64,000 nt of DNA from Acidobacteriota bacterium (lineage in GTDB: Bacteria; Acidobacteriota; Thermoanaerobaculia; Thermoanaerobaculales; Thermoanaerobaculaceae): contig JACQZW010000031.1 of the NCBI GenBank assembly GCA_016213675.1, forward strand, positions 1-64,000, read 5' to 3'. Shown in pieces: positions 27,866 to 37,452 of the stretch. The translations under genes were made by a program, and so were the position numbers. How positions within the stretch are numbered: position 1 is the first letter of the stretch; every line of letters begins with the position of its first letter. A model generated the notes under the pieces. That model made no database searches. It saw only the letters and a list, made by a program, of their open reading frames with translations, and was not told the DNA's origin.

Positions 27866-29570
27866 GCTCGGGGAACTGTTGTTGAAGGCGCAGCTGATCT
27901 CGCAGCAGCAGCTCACCAAGGCGCTGGACGAGCAGCGGGGGACCGGCGGCAAGATCGGCGAGATCCTGCAGCGCCTCGGGTACGTCACCGAGGACGACAT
28001 CATCGAGTGCCTCTCCCACCAGTTCGGAGTACCGTCGATCAACCTGCGCCACTTCGAGATCGACGAGAGCGTCGCGAAGATCATCCCGGCCGACCTCGCC
28101 CGCAAGTACAACGTCATCCCGGTCAACAAGACCGGTGCGACCCTGACCGTCGCCATGGCCGACCCGACGAACATCTTCGCCATGGACGAGATCACCTTCA
28201 TGACCGGGTACCGCGTCGAACCCGTGGTCTCGTCGGAGGAAGCGATCCGCGAGGCCATCGACCGGTACTACGGCTCCTCGCGCGAGATGGAGCTCAAGAA
28301 GGTCATGGAGGACCTCGCCACGGTCGACGAGGCCGCGCTCGAGGTCCTCGACGAAGAGGAAGAGCTCGACATCAACAAGCTCGAGGCCGCCTCGGAGGAG
28401 GCCCCGGTCGTCCGCCTGGTCAACATCGTCCTCACCGACGCGATCAAGCGGGGCGCCTCGGACATCCACGTCGAGCCGTACGAGAAGAACTTCCGGGTGC
28501 GCTACCGGATCGACGGCATCCTCTACGAGGTGATGGCCCCGCCGCTCAAGCTGAAGGACGCCATCACGTCGCGGATCAAGGTCCTCGCCAAGCTCGACAT
28601 CGCGGAGAAGCGCCTGCCCCAGGACGGCCGCATCAAGATGAAGGCGAAGGTCGAAGGACGCGCGCGCGAGCTCGACTTCCGCGTCTCGACGCTCCCCACG
28701 CTGTTCGGCGAGAAGGTCGTGCTGCGGCTCCTCGACAAGGAGAACCTCCGGCTGGACATGACCAAGCTGGGGTTCGAGAAGTCGTCCCTCAAGAAGTTCG
28801 AGGACGCCATCCTCAAGCCGTACGGGATGGTGCTGGTGACCGGCCCGACCGGCTCGGGGAAGACGAACACGCTGTACTCGGCGCTCGGGCGGGTCAACAC
28901 CCCCGAGGTGAACATCATGACCGCCGAGGACCCGGTCGAGTTCCAGCTCCATGGCGTCAACCAGGTGCAGATGAAGGACTCGATCGGGCTGAACTTCGCC
29001 GCCTCGCTGCGCTCGTTCCTGCGCCAGGACCCGAACATCATCCTGGTCGGCGAGATCCGCGACTTCGAAACCGCCGAGATCGCCATCAAGGCAGCCCTCA
29101 CCGGCCACCTGGTCCTCTCGACGTTGCACACCAACGACGCCCCGTCCACCATCTCGCGCCTGATGAACATGGGGATCGAGCCGTTCCTCGTCGCCACGTC
29201 GGTCAACATCATCGCCGCCCAGCGGCTGGTGCGGCGGATCTGCTCGAACTGCCGCGAGGAGATGGACGCACCGATCCAGGCGCTCCTCTCGGTCGGCTTC
29301 TCGGAGGCCGAGGCGCCCGGCATCAAGCTGTTCCAGGGGCGCGGCTGCGAGAAGTGCAGCGGGACCGGGTACAAGGGCCGCGTCGGGCTCTTCGAGGTGA
29401 TGGAGATCACCGAGGACGTGCGGGAGCTGGTCCTGTCGGGCGCCACCGCGGTCGAGCTGCGGCGGAAGGCGATCGAAGAAGGCATGGTCACGCTTCGGCA
29501 ATCGGGGCTGCACAAGATCCGCGAAGGCGTCACGACGGCCGAGGAAGTCGTACGGGAGACCATGGCGTAA
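27855..29570 (+). CDS. pilB: type IV pilus extension ATPase PilB
   Basis: Hexameric motor that powers pilus extension, 571 residues. Two N-terminal GspE_N/MshE-type segments (about 1-140) precede the motor core: Walker A GPTGSGKT (330-337), the Asp box AEDPVEFQLHGV, Walker B LVGEIRDFETAEIA and the His box HLVLSTLHTNDA. A zinc module with paired CxxC (ICSNC and CEKCSGTG) follows. Such an N-terminus binds cyclic di-GMP in MshE-type ATPases; whether it does here cannot be told. GGAAAGGA precedes the ATG. First gene of pilB-pilT-pilC-pilS-pilR. Confidence 0.95.
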   Translation: MALKLGELLLKAQLISQQQLTKALDEQRGTGGKIGEILQRLGYVTEDDIIECLSHQFGVPSINLRHFEIDESVAKIIPADLARKYNVIPVNKTGATLTVAMADPTNIFAMDEITFMTGYRVEPVVSSEEAIREAIDRYYGSSREMELKKVMEDLATVDEAALEVLDEEEELDINKLEAASEEAPVVRLVNIVLTDAIKRGASDIHVEPYEKNFRVRYRIDGILYEVMAPPLKLKDAITSRIKVLAKLDIAEKRLPQDGRIKMKAKVEGRARELDFRVSTLPTLFGEKVVLRLLDKENLRLDMTKLGFEKSSLKKFEDAILKPYGMVLVTGPTGSGKTNTLYSALGRVNTPEVNIMTAEDPVEFQLHGVNQVQMKDSIGLNFAASLRSFLRQDPNIILVGEIRDFETAEIAIKAALTGHLVLSTLHTNDAPSTISRLMNMGIEPFLVATSVNIIAAQRLVRRICSNCREEMDAPIQALLSVGFSEAEAPGIKLFQGRGCEKCSGTGYKGRVGLFEVMEITEDVRELVLSGATAVELRRKAIEEGMVTLRQSGLHKIREGVTTAEEVVRETMA

Positions 29571-29580
29571 AGGGGGATTC

Positions 29581-30696
29581 ATGCCCGTCACGCTGCACGA
29601 GCTGCTCAAGGTCGTAGTGGAGAAGGGGGCGACGGACCTCCACGTCACCACCAATACTCCGCCGGTGATCCGGATCGATGGAGCCCTCGAGCGCCTGCCC
29701 CTGCCTCCGATGACGGCCCCGGAGACGAAGCGCCTGGCCTACTCGGTCCTGACCGACGCCCAGAAACACCGGCTCGAGGAGACGTTCGAGCTCGACCTCT
29801 CCTTCGGCATCAAGGGGCTCGCGCGGTTCCGCGCCAACATCTTCTACCAACGCGGCGCCGTAGCCGGCGCGTTCCGCCGCATCCCCTACGAGATCCTCGG
29901 ATTCAAGGAGCTCGGCCTACCCCCCATCGTCGACGGCCTGTGCGAGAAGCCGCGCGGCCTCGTCCTGGTCACGGGACCGACCGGATCGGGAAAGTCGACC
30001 TCGCTCGCGGCAATGCTCGACAAGGTCAACAGCGAGCACCCCTTGCACATCGTGACCATCGAGGACCCGATCGAGTACCTCCACACCCACAAGAAGGCGA
30101 TGGTCAACCAGCGCGAGCTCCACTCGGACACCCAGTCGTACGCCAACGCCCTGCGCTCGGTGCTCCGTGAGGATCCCGACGTCGTCCTCATCGGCGAGAT
30201 GCGCGATCTTGAAACCGTCGAGTCGGCGCTGCGGATCGCCGAGACTGGTCACCTCACCTTCGCGACGCTGCACACGAACTCGGCACCGCAGACGATCAAC
30301 CGCATCATCGACGTCTTCCCCGAGCACCAGCAATCGCAGATCAGGGCCCAGCTCTCGTTCGTTCTCGAGGGGATCATCTGCCAGTCGCTCTTGCCTCGAG
30401 CCGGGGGCAAGGGACGGGTGCTCGCGTGCGAGGTGTTGATCCCCAACGCCGCAGTCCGTAACCTCATCCGCGAGGACAAGGTGCACCAGATCTACTCGAT
30501 CATGCAGACGGGTCAGCTCAAGCACGGGATGCAGACGTTCAACCAGTCACTGGCGACGCTCTACCAGCGTCGGCTGATCACCCTGCAACTCGCGATGTCG
30601 TACAGTTCCAACCCGGATGAGCTGCAAGACATGATCAACCGGGGCACCGGCGTGGTGCAGCAGGCGGCCGCACCGAAGGCACCGGGAAGGGGTTAG
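29581..30696 (+). CDS. pilT: type IV pilus retraction ATPase PilT
   Basis: Retraction motor that depolymerises the pilus for twitching motility. The 371-residue product has an N-terminal PAS-like domain, Walker A GPTGSGKS (132-139), IEDPIEYLHTHKKAM, and a His box (HLTFATLHTNSA). The PilT-specific NAAVRNLIREDK (AIRNLIRE motif) is present, which separates it from PilB. GGGGG lies 5 nt ahead of the ATG, 10 nt past pilB. Confidence 0.95.
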   Translation: MPVTLHELLKVVVEKGATDLHVTTNTPPVIRIDGALERLPLPPMTAPETKRLAYSVLTDAQKHRLEETFELDLSFGIKGLARFRANIFYQRGAVAGAFRRIPYEILGFKELGLPPIVDGLCEKPRGLVLVTGPTGSGKSTSLAAMLDKVNSEHPLHIVTIEDPIEYLHTHKKAMVNQRELHSDTQSYANALRSVLREDPDVVLIGEMRDLETVESALRIAETGHLTFATLHTNSAPQTINRIIDVFPEHQQSQIRAQLSFVLEGIICQSLLPRAGGKGRVLACEVLIPNAAVRNLIREDKVHQIYSIMQTGQLKHGMQTFNQSLATLYQRRLITLQLAMSYSSNPDELQDMINRGTGVVQQAAAPKAPGRG

Positions 30697-30699
30697 ACG

Positions 30700-31902
30700 A
30701 TGCCCAGTTTCGAGTGGAAGGGAAGAGACCGCGCCGGGCGGCCACAGAGCGGCATCTTGGTCGCCGACAACAAGGAGGCCGTGCTCTCGGTCCTCCGCCG
30801 TCAGCAGATCGTGCCGCTGACCGTCAAGGAGAAGGGCAAGGAGATCGCCCTGCCCAAGATCCGGCGCGGGATCGACGAGAAGGAGCTCGCCATCTTCACC
30901 CGGCAGTTCTCGGTGATGATCGACGCCGGCCTCCCGCTCGTCCAGTGCCTGCAGATCCTCGGCGAGCAGCAGGAGAACAAGGCCTTCCAGCGGATCATCC
31001 TGCAAGTCCGCGAGGACGTGGAGTCGGGCTCCTCGCTCGCCAACGCGATGAAGAAGCACCCGACGGCCTTCAGCGACCTCTATGTCAACATGGTGTCGGC
31101 CGGCGAGACCGGCGGCATCCTCGACACCATCCTCCAGCGCCTCGCCGTCTACATCGAGAAGGCCGCGCGCCTGAAGGCCCAGGTCAAGTCGGCGATGGTC
31201 TACCCCGCAGCGGTGATCTCCATCGCCATCCTGGTGGTGTACATCATCCTGTGGAAGGTCATCCCGGTCTTCGCCTCGTTGTTCCAGTCGCTGGGCGCGG
31301 ACCTGCCCCTGCCGACCAGGATCGTCATCGCCCTGTCGAACTTCGTCGGACGGTTCTGGTGGCTCGTCGGGATCCTCGTCGTCGCCGGCGTCATCGCGAT
31401 CCGCCGGTACTACGCGACCCCACACGGAAGGCTCGTCATCGACAAGATCTTGCTGAAGTCGCCGATCCTCGGCATCGTCCTGCGCAAGATCGCCGTGGCC
31501 CGCTTCTGCCGCACGCTCGGTACGCTGCTCTCGGCGGGCGTCCCGGTCCTCGAAGCGCTGGAGATCACCGCCCGGACCTCCGGTAACGCCGTGATCGAGC
31601 AGGCCATCCTCGAGGTGCGCAAGCAGGTCGAGGAAGGCAAGACCATGGCGGAGCCGCTCAAGACGACCCAGCAGTTCCCGCCCATGGTCGTGCAGATGAT
31701 CTCGGTCGGCGAAACCACCGGCGCCCTCGACACCATGCTGGCGAAGATCGCCGAGTTCTACGAGGAAGAGGTCGACCTGGCGGTCGCGAGCATGATGAAG
31801 CTGATCGAGCCGCTCATGATCTTCTTCCTCGGCGTGGTGGTCGGCGGAATCGTGATCTCGATGTACCTGCCGATGTTCGACCTGATCTCGAAGATCGGAT
31901 GA
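30700..31902 (+). CDS. pilC: type IV pilus inner-membrane platform protein PilC
   Basis: Polytopic platform protein (400 residues) with two GspF domains (about 70-195 and 275-395) and three long hydrophobic segments. Repeat motifs MVSAGETGGILDTIL and MISVGETTGALDTML mark the two domains. It couples PilB and PilT to pilin assembly. It starts 3 nt after pilT and overlaps the pilS start (ATGA). Confidence 0.95.
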   Translation: MPSFEWKGRDRAGRPQSGILVADNKEAVLSVLRRQQIVPLTVKEKGKEIALPKIRRGIDEKELAIFTRQFSVMIDAGLPLVQCLQILGEQQENKAFQRIILQVREDVESGSSLANAMKKHPTAFSDLYVNMVSAGETGGILDTILQRLAVYIEKAARLKAQVKSAMVYPAAVISIAILVVYIILWKVIPVFASLFQSLGADLPLPTRIVIALSNFVGRFWWLVGILVVAGVIAIRRYYATPHGRLVIDKILLKSPILGIVLRKIAVARFCRTLGTLLSAGVPVLEALEITARTSGNAVIEQAILEVRKQVEEGKTMAEPLKTTQQFPPMVVQMISVGETTGALDTMLAKIAEFYEEEVDLAVASMMKLIEPLMIFFLGVVVGGIVISMYLPMFDLISKIG

Positions 31903-33566
31903 ACCTCAGACCCGGAGCTCGGGCCGCCGGCGGCGGCCCGCTCCCCTCCGGCCTGCCCACCGCGCTGATCGCCAAGTGGCTGGTTGGACTTCGCCTCCTG
32001 GCAGTCTCTGCCCTCCTGGTCGGAGCCTTGGTCGTGCAGGCGACGACCGACGAGATACTCCCCATCGGTCGGCTTGCCAGGCTCGCGGGCCTGTCCTACC
32101 TCCTCTCGCTCGTCTGGATCGCCCTGTGGCTGGTCCGTTGCCCGCCGGGGCTGCACGGCGCGCTCCAGATCACCGGCGACCTCTTCATCATCTCGACGCT
32201 GATCTACATCACGGGAGGCCTGTCCTCGCCCTTCCCGTTCCTCTTCCTGATCAGCGTGGGACTCGCGGCACTGATGTTCGGGCTGCGCGGGGCCCTCACG
32301 GTGGCGGGGGCCGCGTTCGTGCTCTACGGCGCGATGGCCGAGGCGATGGCGTTCCATCTGCTGCCACCGCCGTCGTTCGTGCCGACGGCGCCGACGCTGG
32401 GCCCGTCCGGTCTCGCCTTCCAGATCTTCGTCACCGGGACCGGGTTCGGCTTGGTTGCCCTCCTCACCTCGTACCTGGCCCACTCCCTGCAGCGTGCCGA
32501 GGCGCGACTCGAGGGGGAGCGGGCCGCTACGGCTCGCCTCTTCGCGCTGTCGGCGGACGTGCTCCGTTCGGTGGAGTCCGGCGTGCTGGCGGCGGACACC
32601 GAGGGCCGGGTGGTGCTCGCCAACCCCGCCGCCAGGAGCATCCTGCGCGCCTTCGAGCCGCTCGAGGGCCGCAACATCACGGAGCTGCTCCCCATGGAGG
32701 GCTTCGACTGGACGCGCGTCCTCCGCCAGGCGTCTGCGGAGGTGCCGCTCAGGGTCGAGGCCGTCGTCGCCGGCCCGGGAATCCCGCTGGGCTGTACCGT
32801 CACCCCACTGCGCGGCGAGGACAACACGCTCCTCGGAGTCGTGGTCCACTTCCGCGACCTCACCGAGGCGCGGGTCGCCGCCGAGCGGGTCAGGCTCCGC
32901 GAGCGCCTGGCCGCGGTCGGCGAGATGGCAGCCGGGATTGCCCACGAGATCCGCAATCCCCTTGCCTCCATCTCAGGCTCCGCCCAGGTGCTCGGCTCCG
33001 TCCCGGGCCTTGGCACGAAGGAAAAGAGCCTCCTGCGCATCATCGTTCAGGAGTCGCGCCGGCTCTCCGGGATCGTCGAGTCGTTCCTCGGCTACGCCCG
33101 CCCTCCCGACCCCCACCGCGCGCCATGCGACATCGCCCGGACTCTGGAGGAGACACTCACCCTGTTCGCCAACTCGCCGGAGGTCCGTGTCGACCACGTC
33201 ATCGAGACCGACATCCGGCCTCACGCAGACGGTGTCGTCGCCGACGAGAAGCAGCTCCGGCAAGCGTTCTACAACCTGGCCCGCAACGCGATCCAGGCGA
33301 TGCCGCAGGGTGGTACGATGCACGTGCAAGGGCGTGAGGACGGTGATCACTACGTCATCCGCTGGCACGACGAGGGCGTCGGGATGCAACCCCAGCAGAT
33401 CCGCGAGATCTTCCAGCCATTCAAGGCGTTCCGTATCGGCGGGACCGGGCTCGGGCTGTCGGTGGTGTACTCGATCGTGACCGATCACGGTGGGGAGATC
33501 GCCGTCGAGAGCGAGCCGGGCACTGGCACGACGTTCACCCTCCGCCTCCCCCTGGGAACACCGTGA
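31899..33566 (+). CDS. pilS: sensor histidine kinase PilS
   Basis: Membrane sensor kinase (555 residues) for the adjacent response regulator. About six N-terminal hydrophobic helices (about 25-195) are followed by a PAS-like domain (about 215-330). The HisKA box MAAGIAHEIRNPLASISG carries the phospho-accepting His, and the HATPase core has N, G1 (WHDEGVGM) and G2 (GGTGLGLSVV) boxes. In Pseudomonas PilS senses pilin levels in the membrane. The ATG overlaps pilC's stop and the end overlaps pilR's start. Confidence 0.92.
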   Translation: MNLRPGARAAGGGPLPSGLPTALIAKWLVGLRLLAVSALLVGALVVQATTDEILPIGRLARLAGLSYLLSLVWIALWLVRCPPGLHGALQITGDLFIISTLIYITGGLSSPFPFLFLISVGLAALMFGLRGALTVAGAAFVLYGAMAEAMAFHLLPPPSFVPTAPTLGPSGLAFQIFVTGTGFGLVALLTSYLAHSLQRAEARLEGERAATARLFALSADVLRSVESGVLAADTEGRVVLANPAARSILRAFEPLEGRNITELLPMEGFDWTRVLRQASAEVPLRVEAVVAGPGIPLGCTVTPLRGEDNTLLGVVVHFRDLTEARVAAERVRLRERLAAVGEMAAGIAHEIRNPLASISGSAQVLGSVPGLGTKEKSLLRIIVQESRRLSGIVESFLGYARPPDPHRAPCDIARTLEETLTLFANSPEVRVDHVIETDIRPHADGVVADEKQLRQAFYNLARNAIQAMPQGGTMHVQGREDGDHYVIRWHDEGVGMQPQQIREIFQPFKAFRIGGTGLGLSVVYSIVTDHGGEIAVESEPGTGTTFTLRLPLGTP

Positions 33567-34918
33567 GCGACCGCATCCTGGTCGTCGACGACGAGCCCAA
33601 CCTGCGCGAGCTCCTCCGCATCGTGCTCGAGGGAGAGGGTTACCGGGTCCGCGAGGCGGCCACGTACAAGGAGGCGGGCGGCTTCCTGGCGCAGGAGCAG
33701 TTCGACCTCGTCGTCTGCGACATCTTCCTGCCCGACGGCAACGGTCTCGACCTGCTTCGCACCCACCACGCGGCCAAGCCGGACACGCACTTCGTCATGA
33801 TCACGGCGCACTCCACGCCCGCCCACATGCTGACGGCGCTGCGCGAGGGAGCCGTCGAGTACCTGTCCAAGCCGTTCGACGTCGAGGAGCTCAAGCTGAT
33901 GGTCGCCAAACAGCTCCTCCGGCACACGGACAGGCCGCTGGCAACCGGCTCCGACCAGCTCGTCGGACAGTCCAGGGCGATGTGGCCGGTGATCGAGCGG
34001 ATCCCGCAGGTCGCTCGCAGCGACGCGACCGTGCTGATCACCGGCGACTCGGGCACCGGCAAGGAGCTCGTCGCGCGGGCGATCCACGCCGCGTCGCCCC
34101 GCGCGGCACGGCTGTTTGTCCCGGTCAACTGCGGCGCCCTTCCCGAGGGACTCCTGGAGAGCGAGCTGTTCGGCCACGTCCGCGGCTCGTTCACCGGTGC
34201 CGTCCGCGACAAGCGCGGCCTCTTCCAGGAGGCCCACGGCGGCACGCTGTTCCTCGACGAGGTCGGAGAGCTGTCGTCGAACATGCAGGTCAAGCTGCTC
34301 CGCGCGTTGCAGGAGAGGAAGATCCGATCGGTCGGCGACACCCGCGAGGTTTCGGTCGACGTCAGGGTCCTCGTCGCCACCAACCAGGAGCTGCTCGCGA
34401 TGGTCCGCGAAGGCCGCTTCCGCGAGGACCTCTACTACCGGATCAACGTGCTTCACGTCCACGTCCCGCCGTTGCGCGAGCGGCCCGAGGACATCCCCAT
34501 CCTCGCGCGGCTCTTCGTCAAGCGCGCCTGCCAGCGCCTCGAGCTCCCGCCCAAAGAGCTTCACCGCGACGTCATCACCATCCTCGAGAACTACTCGTGG
34601 CCGGGCAACGTCCGTGAGCTGGAGAACGCCATGGAGCGCACCGTCGCCATGGAGCCCTCCAAGCTCATCACCATGAGCTCGCTCCCCTCGAGCCTCCTCG
34701 GCGAGGCCGCCCTGGCCGGCGCCCAGCAGTTCGGGTTCTCCCTGCCCGACGAAGGGCTGGACCTGGAGGCACACCTGGATGCCATCCGTCGCGAGCTCAT
34801 GCGCCAGGCGCTCCTGCGCTGCGGCGGCGTCCAGAAGGAGGCCGCCCGCTTGCTGCGCATGAGCTACCGCGCATTCCGCTACCATGCCGAGAAGTTCCGC
34901 CTGTCCCCGGAGGACTGA
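33563..34918 (+). CDS. pilR: sigma-54-dependent response regulator PilR
   Basis: NtrC-type activator (451 residues): receiver domain with phosphoacceptor Asp53 (VVCDIFLPDG), AAA+ domain with Walker A GDSGTGKE and the sigma-54 contact loop written GSFTGA rather than GAFTGA, and a C-terminal Fis-type helix-turn-helix (about 405-445). It would activate pilin-type promoters with RpoN. No pilin gene lies in the window, so its targets are elsewhere. The GTG start overlaps the pilS stop (GTGA). Confidence 0.92.
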   Translation: MSDRILVVDDEPNLRELLRIVLEGEGYRVREAATYKEAGGFLAQEQFDLVVCDIFLPDGNGLDLLRTHHAAKPDTHFVMITAHSTPAHMLTALREGAVEYLSKPFDVEELKLMVAKQLLRHTDRPLATGSDQLVGQSRAMWPVIERIPQVARSDATVLITGDSGTGKELVARAIHAASPRAARLFVPVNCGALPEGLLESELFGHVRGSFTGAVRDKRGLFQEAHGGTLFLDEVGELSSNMQVKLLRALQERKIRSVGDTREVSVDVRVLVATNQELLAMVREGRFREDLYYRINVLHVHVPPLRERPEDIPILARLFVKRACQRLELPPKELHRDVITILENYSWPGNVRELENAMERTVAMEPSKLITMSSLPSSLLGEAALAGAQQFGFSLPDEGLDLEAHLDAIRRELMRQALLRCGGVQKEAARLLRMSYRAFRYHAEKFRLSPED

Positions 34919-34921
34919 ACC

Positions 34922-35362
34922 GTGCTCGAACTGCTGCTTGCCCTCGCCCTCGCCTCACCCCCGCCGCCGGCCGTCTGCACGGCGCCGGACGGCACCCGAC
35001 TCCGCCTCGAGCTCGCCTCGACGCCCGACGAGCATGCCCGCGGCCTGATGTACCGCGACGTCCTCGCTGCCGACTCCGGGATGCTGTTCGTCTTCGACCA
35101 GGACGGGCGCCTGTCGTTCTGGATGAAGGACACGATCATCCCCCTCGACATGGTCTGGCTCACGGCCACCGGAGAGGTCGTCGACGTCAAGACGGTGCAG
35201 CCCTGCAGGATCGACCCGTGCCCCACCTATGCCGCAGTCAGGCCGGCCCGGGCAGTGCTCGAGCTCAACGCCGGGATCGCGGCCAAGCACGGGATCGTCC
35301 CCGGCGCCAAGCTGGGGTTCGAACACGTCCCCGGCTACCCGGTTCCGGCAGGCACGCGATGA
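34922..35362 (+). CDS. DUF192 secreted protein
   Basis: A 146-residue protein with a short hydrophobic N-terminus (signal or anchor; LELLLALALAS, cleavage around APPPAV) and a DUF192 domain. The family core is visible as HARGLMYRDVLAADSGMLFVF, FWMKDTIIPLDMVWL and ELNAGIAAKHGI. The fold is known, the function is not; a role in periplasmic or cell-envelope stress has been guessed. The GTG follows a GGAGG in the pilR tail. The stop overlaps the galU start (ATGA). Confidence 0.85.
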   Translation: MLELLLALALASPPPPAVCTAPDGTRLRLELASTPDEHARGLMYRDVLAADSGMLFVFDQDGRLSFWMKDTIIPLDMVWLTATGEVVDVKTVQPCRIDPCPTYAAVRPARAVLELNAGIAAKHGIVPGAKLGFEHVPGYPVPAGTR

Positions 35363-36234
35363 TCCTGCACCGGGCGGTCTTCCCGGTCGCCGGGTTCGGG
35401 ACCCGCTTCCTGCCGGCCTCCAAGGCGATCCCGAAGGAGTTGCTGCCGATCGTCGACAAGCCGGCGGTGCAGTACGTGGTCGAGGAGGCGGTCGCGGCCG
35501 GGGTCTCCACCGCGATCTTCGTGACCGCGGAGGGGAAGTCGGCGATCGAGGATCACTTCGACCGCAACCTGCGCCTCGAGGCGTTCCTCGCGGAGCGCGG
35601 CACGACCGATCTCCTCGAGGTGGTCCGCCAGGTCGGTTCGATGGTCCAGGTCGTGGCCGTCCGGCAGAAGGAGGCGCTCGGCCTCGGTCACGCGGTCCTG
35701 CAGGCCGCCCCGGTGCTGGGCGACGAGCCTTTCGCGGTCCTGCTCGGCGACGACATCATCGTCGGCGACACGCCGGCCATCTCCCGCCTCGCCGAGATCC
35801 ACGCCTCGACCGGCGCGCCGGTGATCGCCGTGATGGAGGTCCCGCGCGAGGACATTCAACACTACGGCTGCATCGCGGGCGAACCGGTCGGCGACGGCGT
35901 CTGGCGCGTGCTCGACCTGGTGGAGAAACCGGCACCGGCGCAGGCGCCGTCCAACCTCGCGATCATCGGGCGCTACGTCCTCACCCCGGCGGTCCTCGAG
36001 GCCCTCGCCGCGACCGGACGCGACACGAGCGGCGAGATCCAGCTCACCGAGGGCCTCCGGCGGTCGCTGGCGGGCGGGCCGCTGTTCGCCTGCACGTTCC
36101 CTGGGCGACGCTACGACGCCGGGAACAAGGCGGACTTCCTCCGAGCGACGCTGGAGATCGGGCTACGGCACCCTGAACTCGGGCCCTCGCTGCGGCGGGC
36201 CATCGAGGAGCTGCGGGCACTGGGCAACTGCTGA
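35359..36234 (+). CDS. galU: UTP-glucose-1-phosphate uridylyltransferase (GalU)
   Basis: Makes UDP-glucose from UTP and glucose 1-phosphate for surface polysaccharides and LPS. The 291 residues begin with AGFGTRFLPASKAIPKELLP, the nucleotide-binding loop, and ILLGDD-type VLLGDDIIV holds the metal-binding Asp. YDAGNKADFLRA at the C-terminus is GalU-specific. The start is the ATG overlapping the DUF192 stop. The frame that extends upstream is read-through. Confidence 0.94.
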   Translation: MILHRAVFPVAGFGTRFLPASKAIPKELLPIVDKPAVQYVVEEAVAAGVSTAIFVTAEGKSAIEDHFDRNLRLEAFLAERGTTDLLEVVRQVGSMVQVVAVRQKEALGLGHAVLQAAPVLGDEPFAVLLGDDIIVGDTPAISRLAEIHASTGAPVIAVMEVPREDIQHYGCIAGEPVGDGVWRVLDLVEKPAPAQAPSNLAIIGRYVLTPAVLEALAATGRDTSGEIQLTEGLRRSLAGGPLFACTFPGRRYDAGNKADFLRATLEIGLRHPELGPSLRRAIEELRALGNC

Positions 36235-36257
36235 GCTTCGGCCGAGTGCGCCGGCGG

Positions 36258-36548
36258 TTAAGAAGTCGAGTCGCCGGGTTTGGCGCCAGAGGCCGGGGCC
36301 GCGGATGGGGTGGTCTCCTTCTTCGGCGACTCGTCGGCGCCCTTGCCCTCGTCGGCCTTCCGTCCCCCGCCCTTGCCATAGTCCGTCACGTACCAGCCGG
36401 TACCCTTGAACTGGAGCGACGGTGCCGAGACCAGCTTCTCGAGGACCCCATGGCAGGTCGGACACTCGCGGAGCGGCGGCGCACTGACGCGCTGCAGCGC
36501 CTCGATGCGCTTGCCACAGCCCGTGCAGCGATACTCGTACAGCGGCAT
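36258..36548 (-). CDS. FmdB-family zinc ribbon protein
   Basis: A 96-residue regulator-like protein of the FmdB family. The zinc ribbon is MPLYEYRC(T)GC (Cys8, Cys11) with CPTC (Cys29, Cys32), followed by an amphipathic segment (FKGTGWYVTDYG) that is also typical. A flexible, charged Ser/Pro/Lys tail follows. Function is unproven; FmdB of methylotrophs is linked to formamidase regulation, but most members are of unknown role. GGAGG lies 6 nt before the ATG. It converges with galU. Confidence 0.85.
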   Translation of the reverse strand: MPLYEYRCTGCGKRIEALQRVSAPPLRECPTCHGVLEKLVSAPSLQFKGTGWYVTDYGKGGGRKADEGKGADESPKKETTPSAAPASGAKPGDSTS

Positions 36549-36593
36549 TCAAACCTCCGCGCGCCGTCGGGCGCGCCAGCCGTGCAGGCTAGC

Positions 36594-37370
36594 TCAGGCC
36601 GAACCGCCTGTCGAGGGGACCTGAACGCGAATCCCCGATGGGGTCTCCTTGTCGCGGCGAATCAACCCCATGCAGGAGAGCGCGTAGAGAACCCGCGCGT
36701 TGAGGCCCGCGGAGAATGGTCCCTGCTCGCACAGCTCGAAGAGGTTTCGGCGTCCGTCGACCAACTCCACGAGCTGCTCCTCGCCGGGCTCCAGCTCGAG
36801 GCCCTGCAGGTGATCCAGCGGTTCGGACCGGGTGAACACCGTGTGCTTGCCGCCGAGGCGGCCGATGAGGCGCTTCGCGTCGGCCACGGTCTTGCACCCG
36901 TGCAGCACCGCCCGGGGGGTCGGGATGCGCAGCTTGTAGACCTCGTCGGCGGCGAACTCCCCGAGGGTGAAGACGACCCGCCCCTCGGGCACGCCGAACA
37001 GGCTCCAGACGATGCGCTGGACCTGCTCGAGCACAGCGGCGCGCATCTCCGCCTCGGTGAGCAACTCCATGTCGACCAGGACCTGACCGTGCCGCTTGTG
37101 CGGGTTGTCGAGCAACTGGAACGTGGACGCCCGGTACTGCTCCTTGGTGATGCGGCCGGCGGTGAGGAGCATGTCGCCGAGCGACTCGGCCCGGTTCGTC
37201 GAGGTCGCGAAGATGATGTCTCCGCCTGCGATCACGACCCGCTTGGTGAAGTCCCCGACCTCGGCCTCGAGCATGCCCGGCACTCGGTAGCGGTGAATCG
37301 TGGCCAGCATCTCGGGGAGCGGGGTGTCGGCCAGCTCGCCGACATAGATGTGGCGCGGCTCGTTGCTCAC
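36594..37370 (-). CDS. DUF4388 domain protein
   Basis: A 258-residue protein beginning with a DUF4388 domain (about 8-100: GELADTPLPEMLATIHRYR through KRVVIAGGDIIFA), a module found with response regulators and GTPases in many bacteria, which in Myxococcus-type proteins acts in gliding or signalling. The rest is helix-rich and unassigned. The start is set at GTG 37370 (VSNEPRHI), because TAACAT lies 7 nt upstream; an ATG eleven codons earlier would be inside the hexamer region. The role is unknown. Confidence 0.7.
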   Translation of the reverse strand: MSNEPRHIYVGELADTPLPEMLATIHRYRVPGMLEAEVGDFTKRVVIAGGDIIFATSTNRAESLGDMLLTAGRITKEQYRASTFQLLDNPHKRHGQVLVDMELLTEAEMRAAVLEQVQRIVWSLFGVPEGRVVFTLGEFAADEVYKLRIPTPRAVLHGCKTVADAKRLIGRLGGKHTVFTRSEPLDHLQGLELEPGEEQLVELVDGRRNLFELCEQGPFSAGLNARVLYALSCMGLIRRDKETPSGIRVQVPSTGGSA

Positions 37371-37377
37371 GGCTGCG

Positions 37378-37383
37378 ATGTTA
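37378..37383 (-). promoter_or_regulatory. -10-like hexamer, leaderless start of the DUF4388 gene
   Basis: TAACAT on the minus strand, 7 nt before the GTG at 37370. No Shine-Dalgarno sequence precedes the start. Confidence 0.5.
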
Positions 37384-37452
37384 GCACGCAGGGGCAAGAT
37401 CAATGGGGCGAGCGGGTACGAGTCGGGCGGGGGCGCGCAAAGGGCGCGGAGG

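Noticed and set aside
27708..29654. A 648-codon minus-strand frame over pilB
   Set aside because: Shadow of pilB, whose Walker and zinc motifs fix the true strand.
33563..34918. A sigma-54 (-24/-12) promoter near the pil genes
   Set aside because: A few TGGCAC-type hexamers occur, but none has the GC at -12 with correct spacing.
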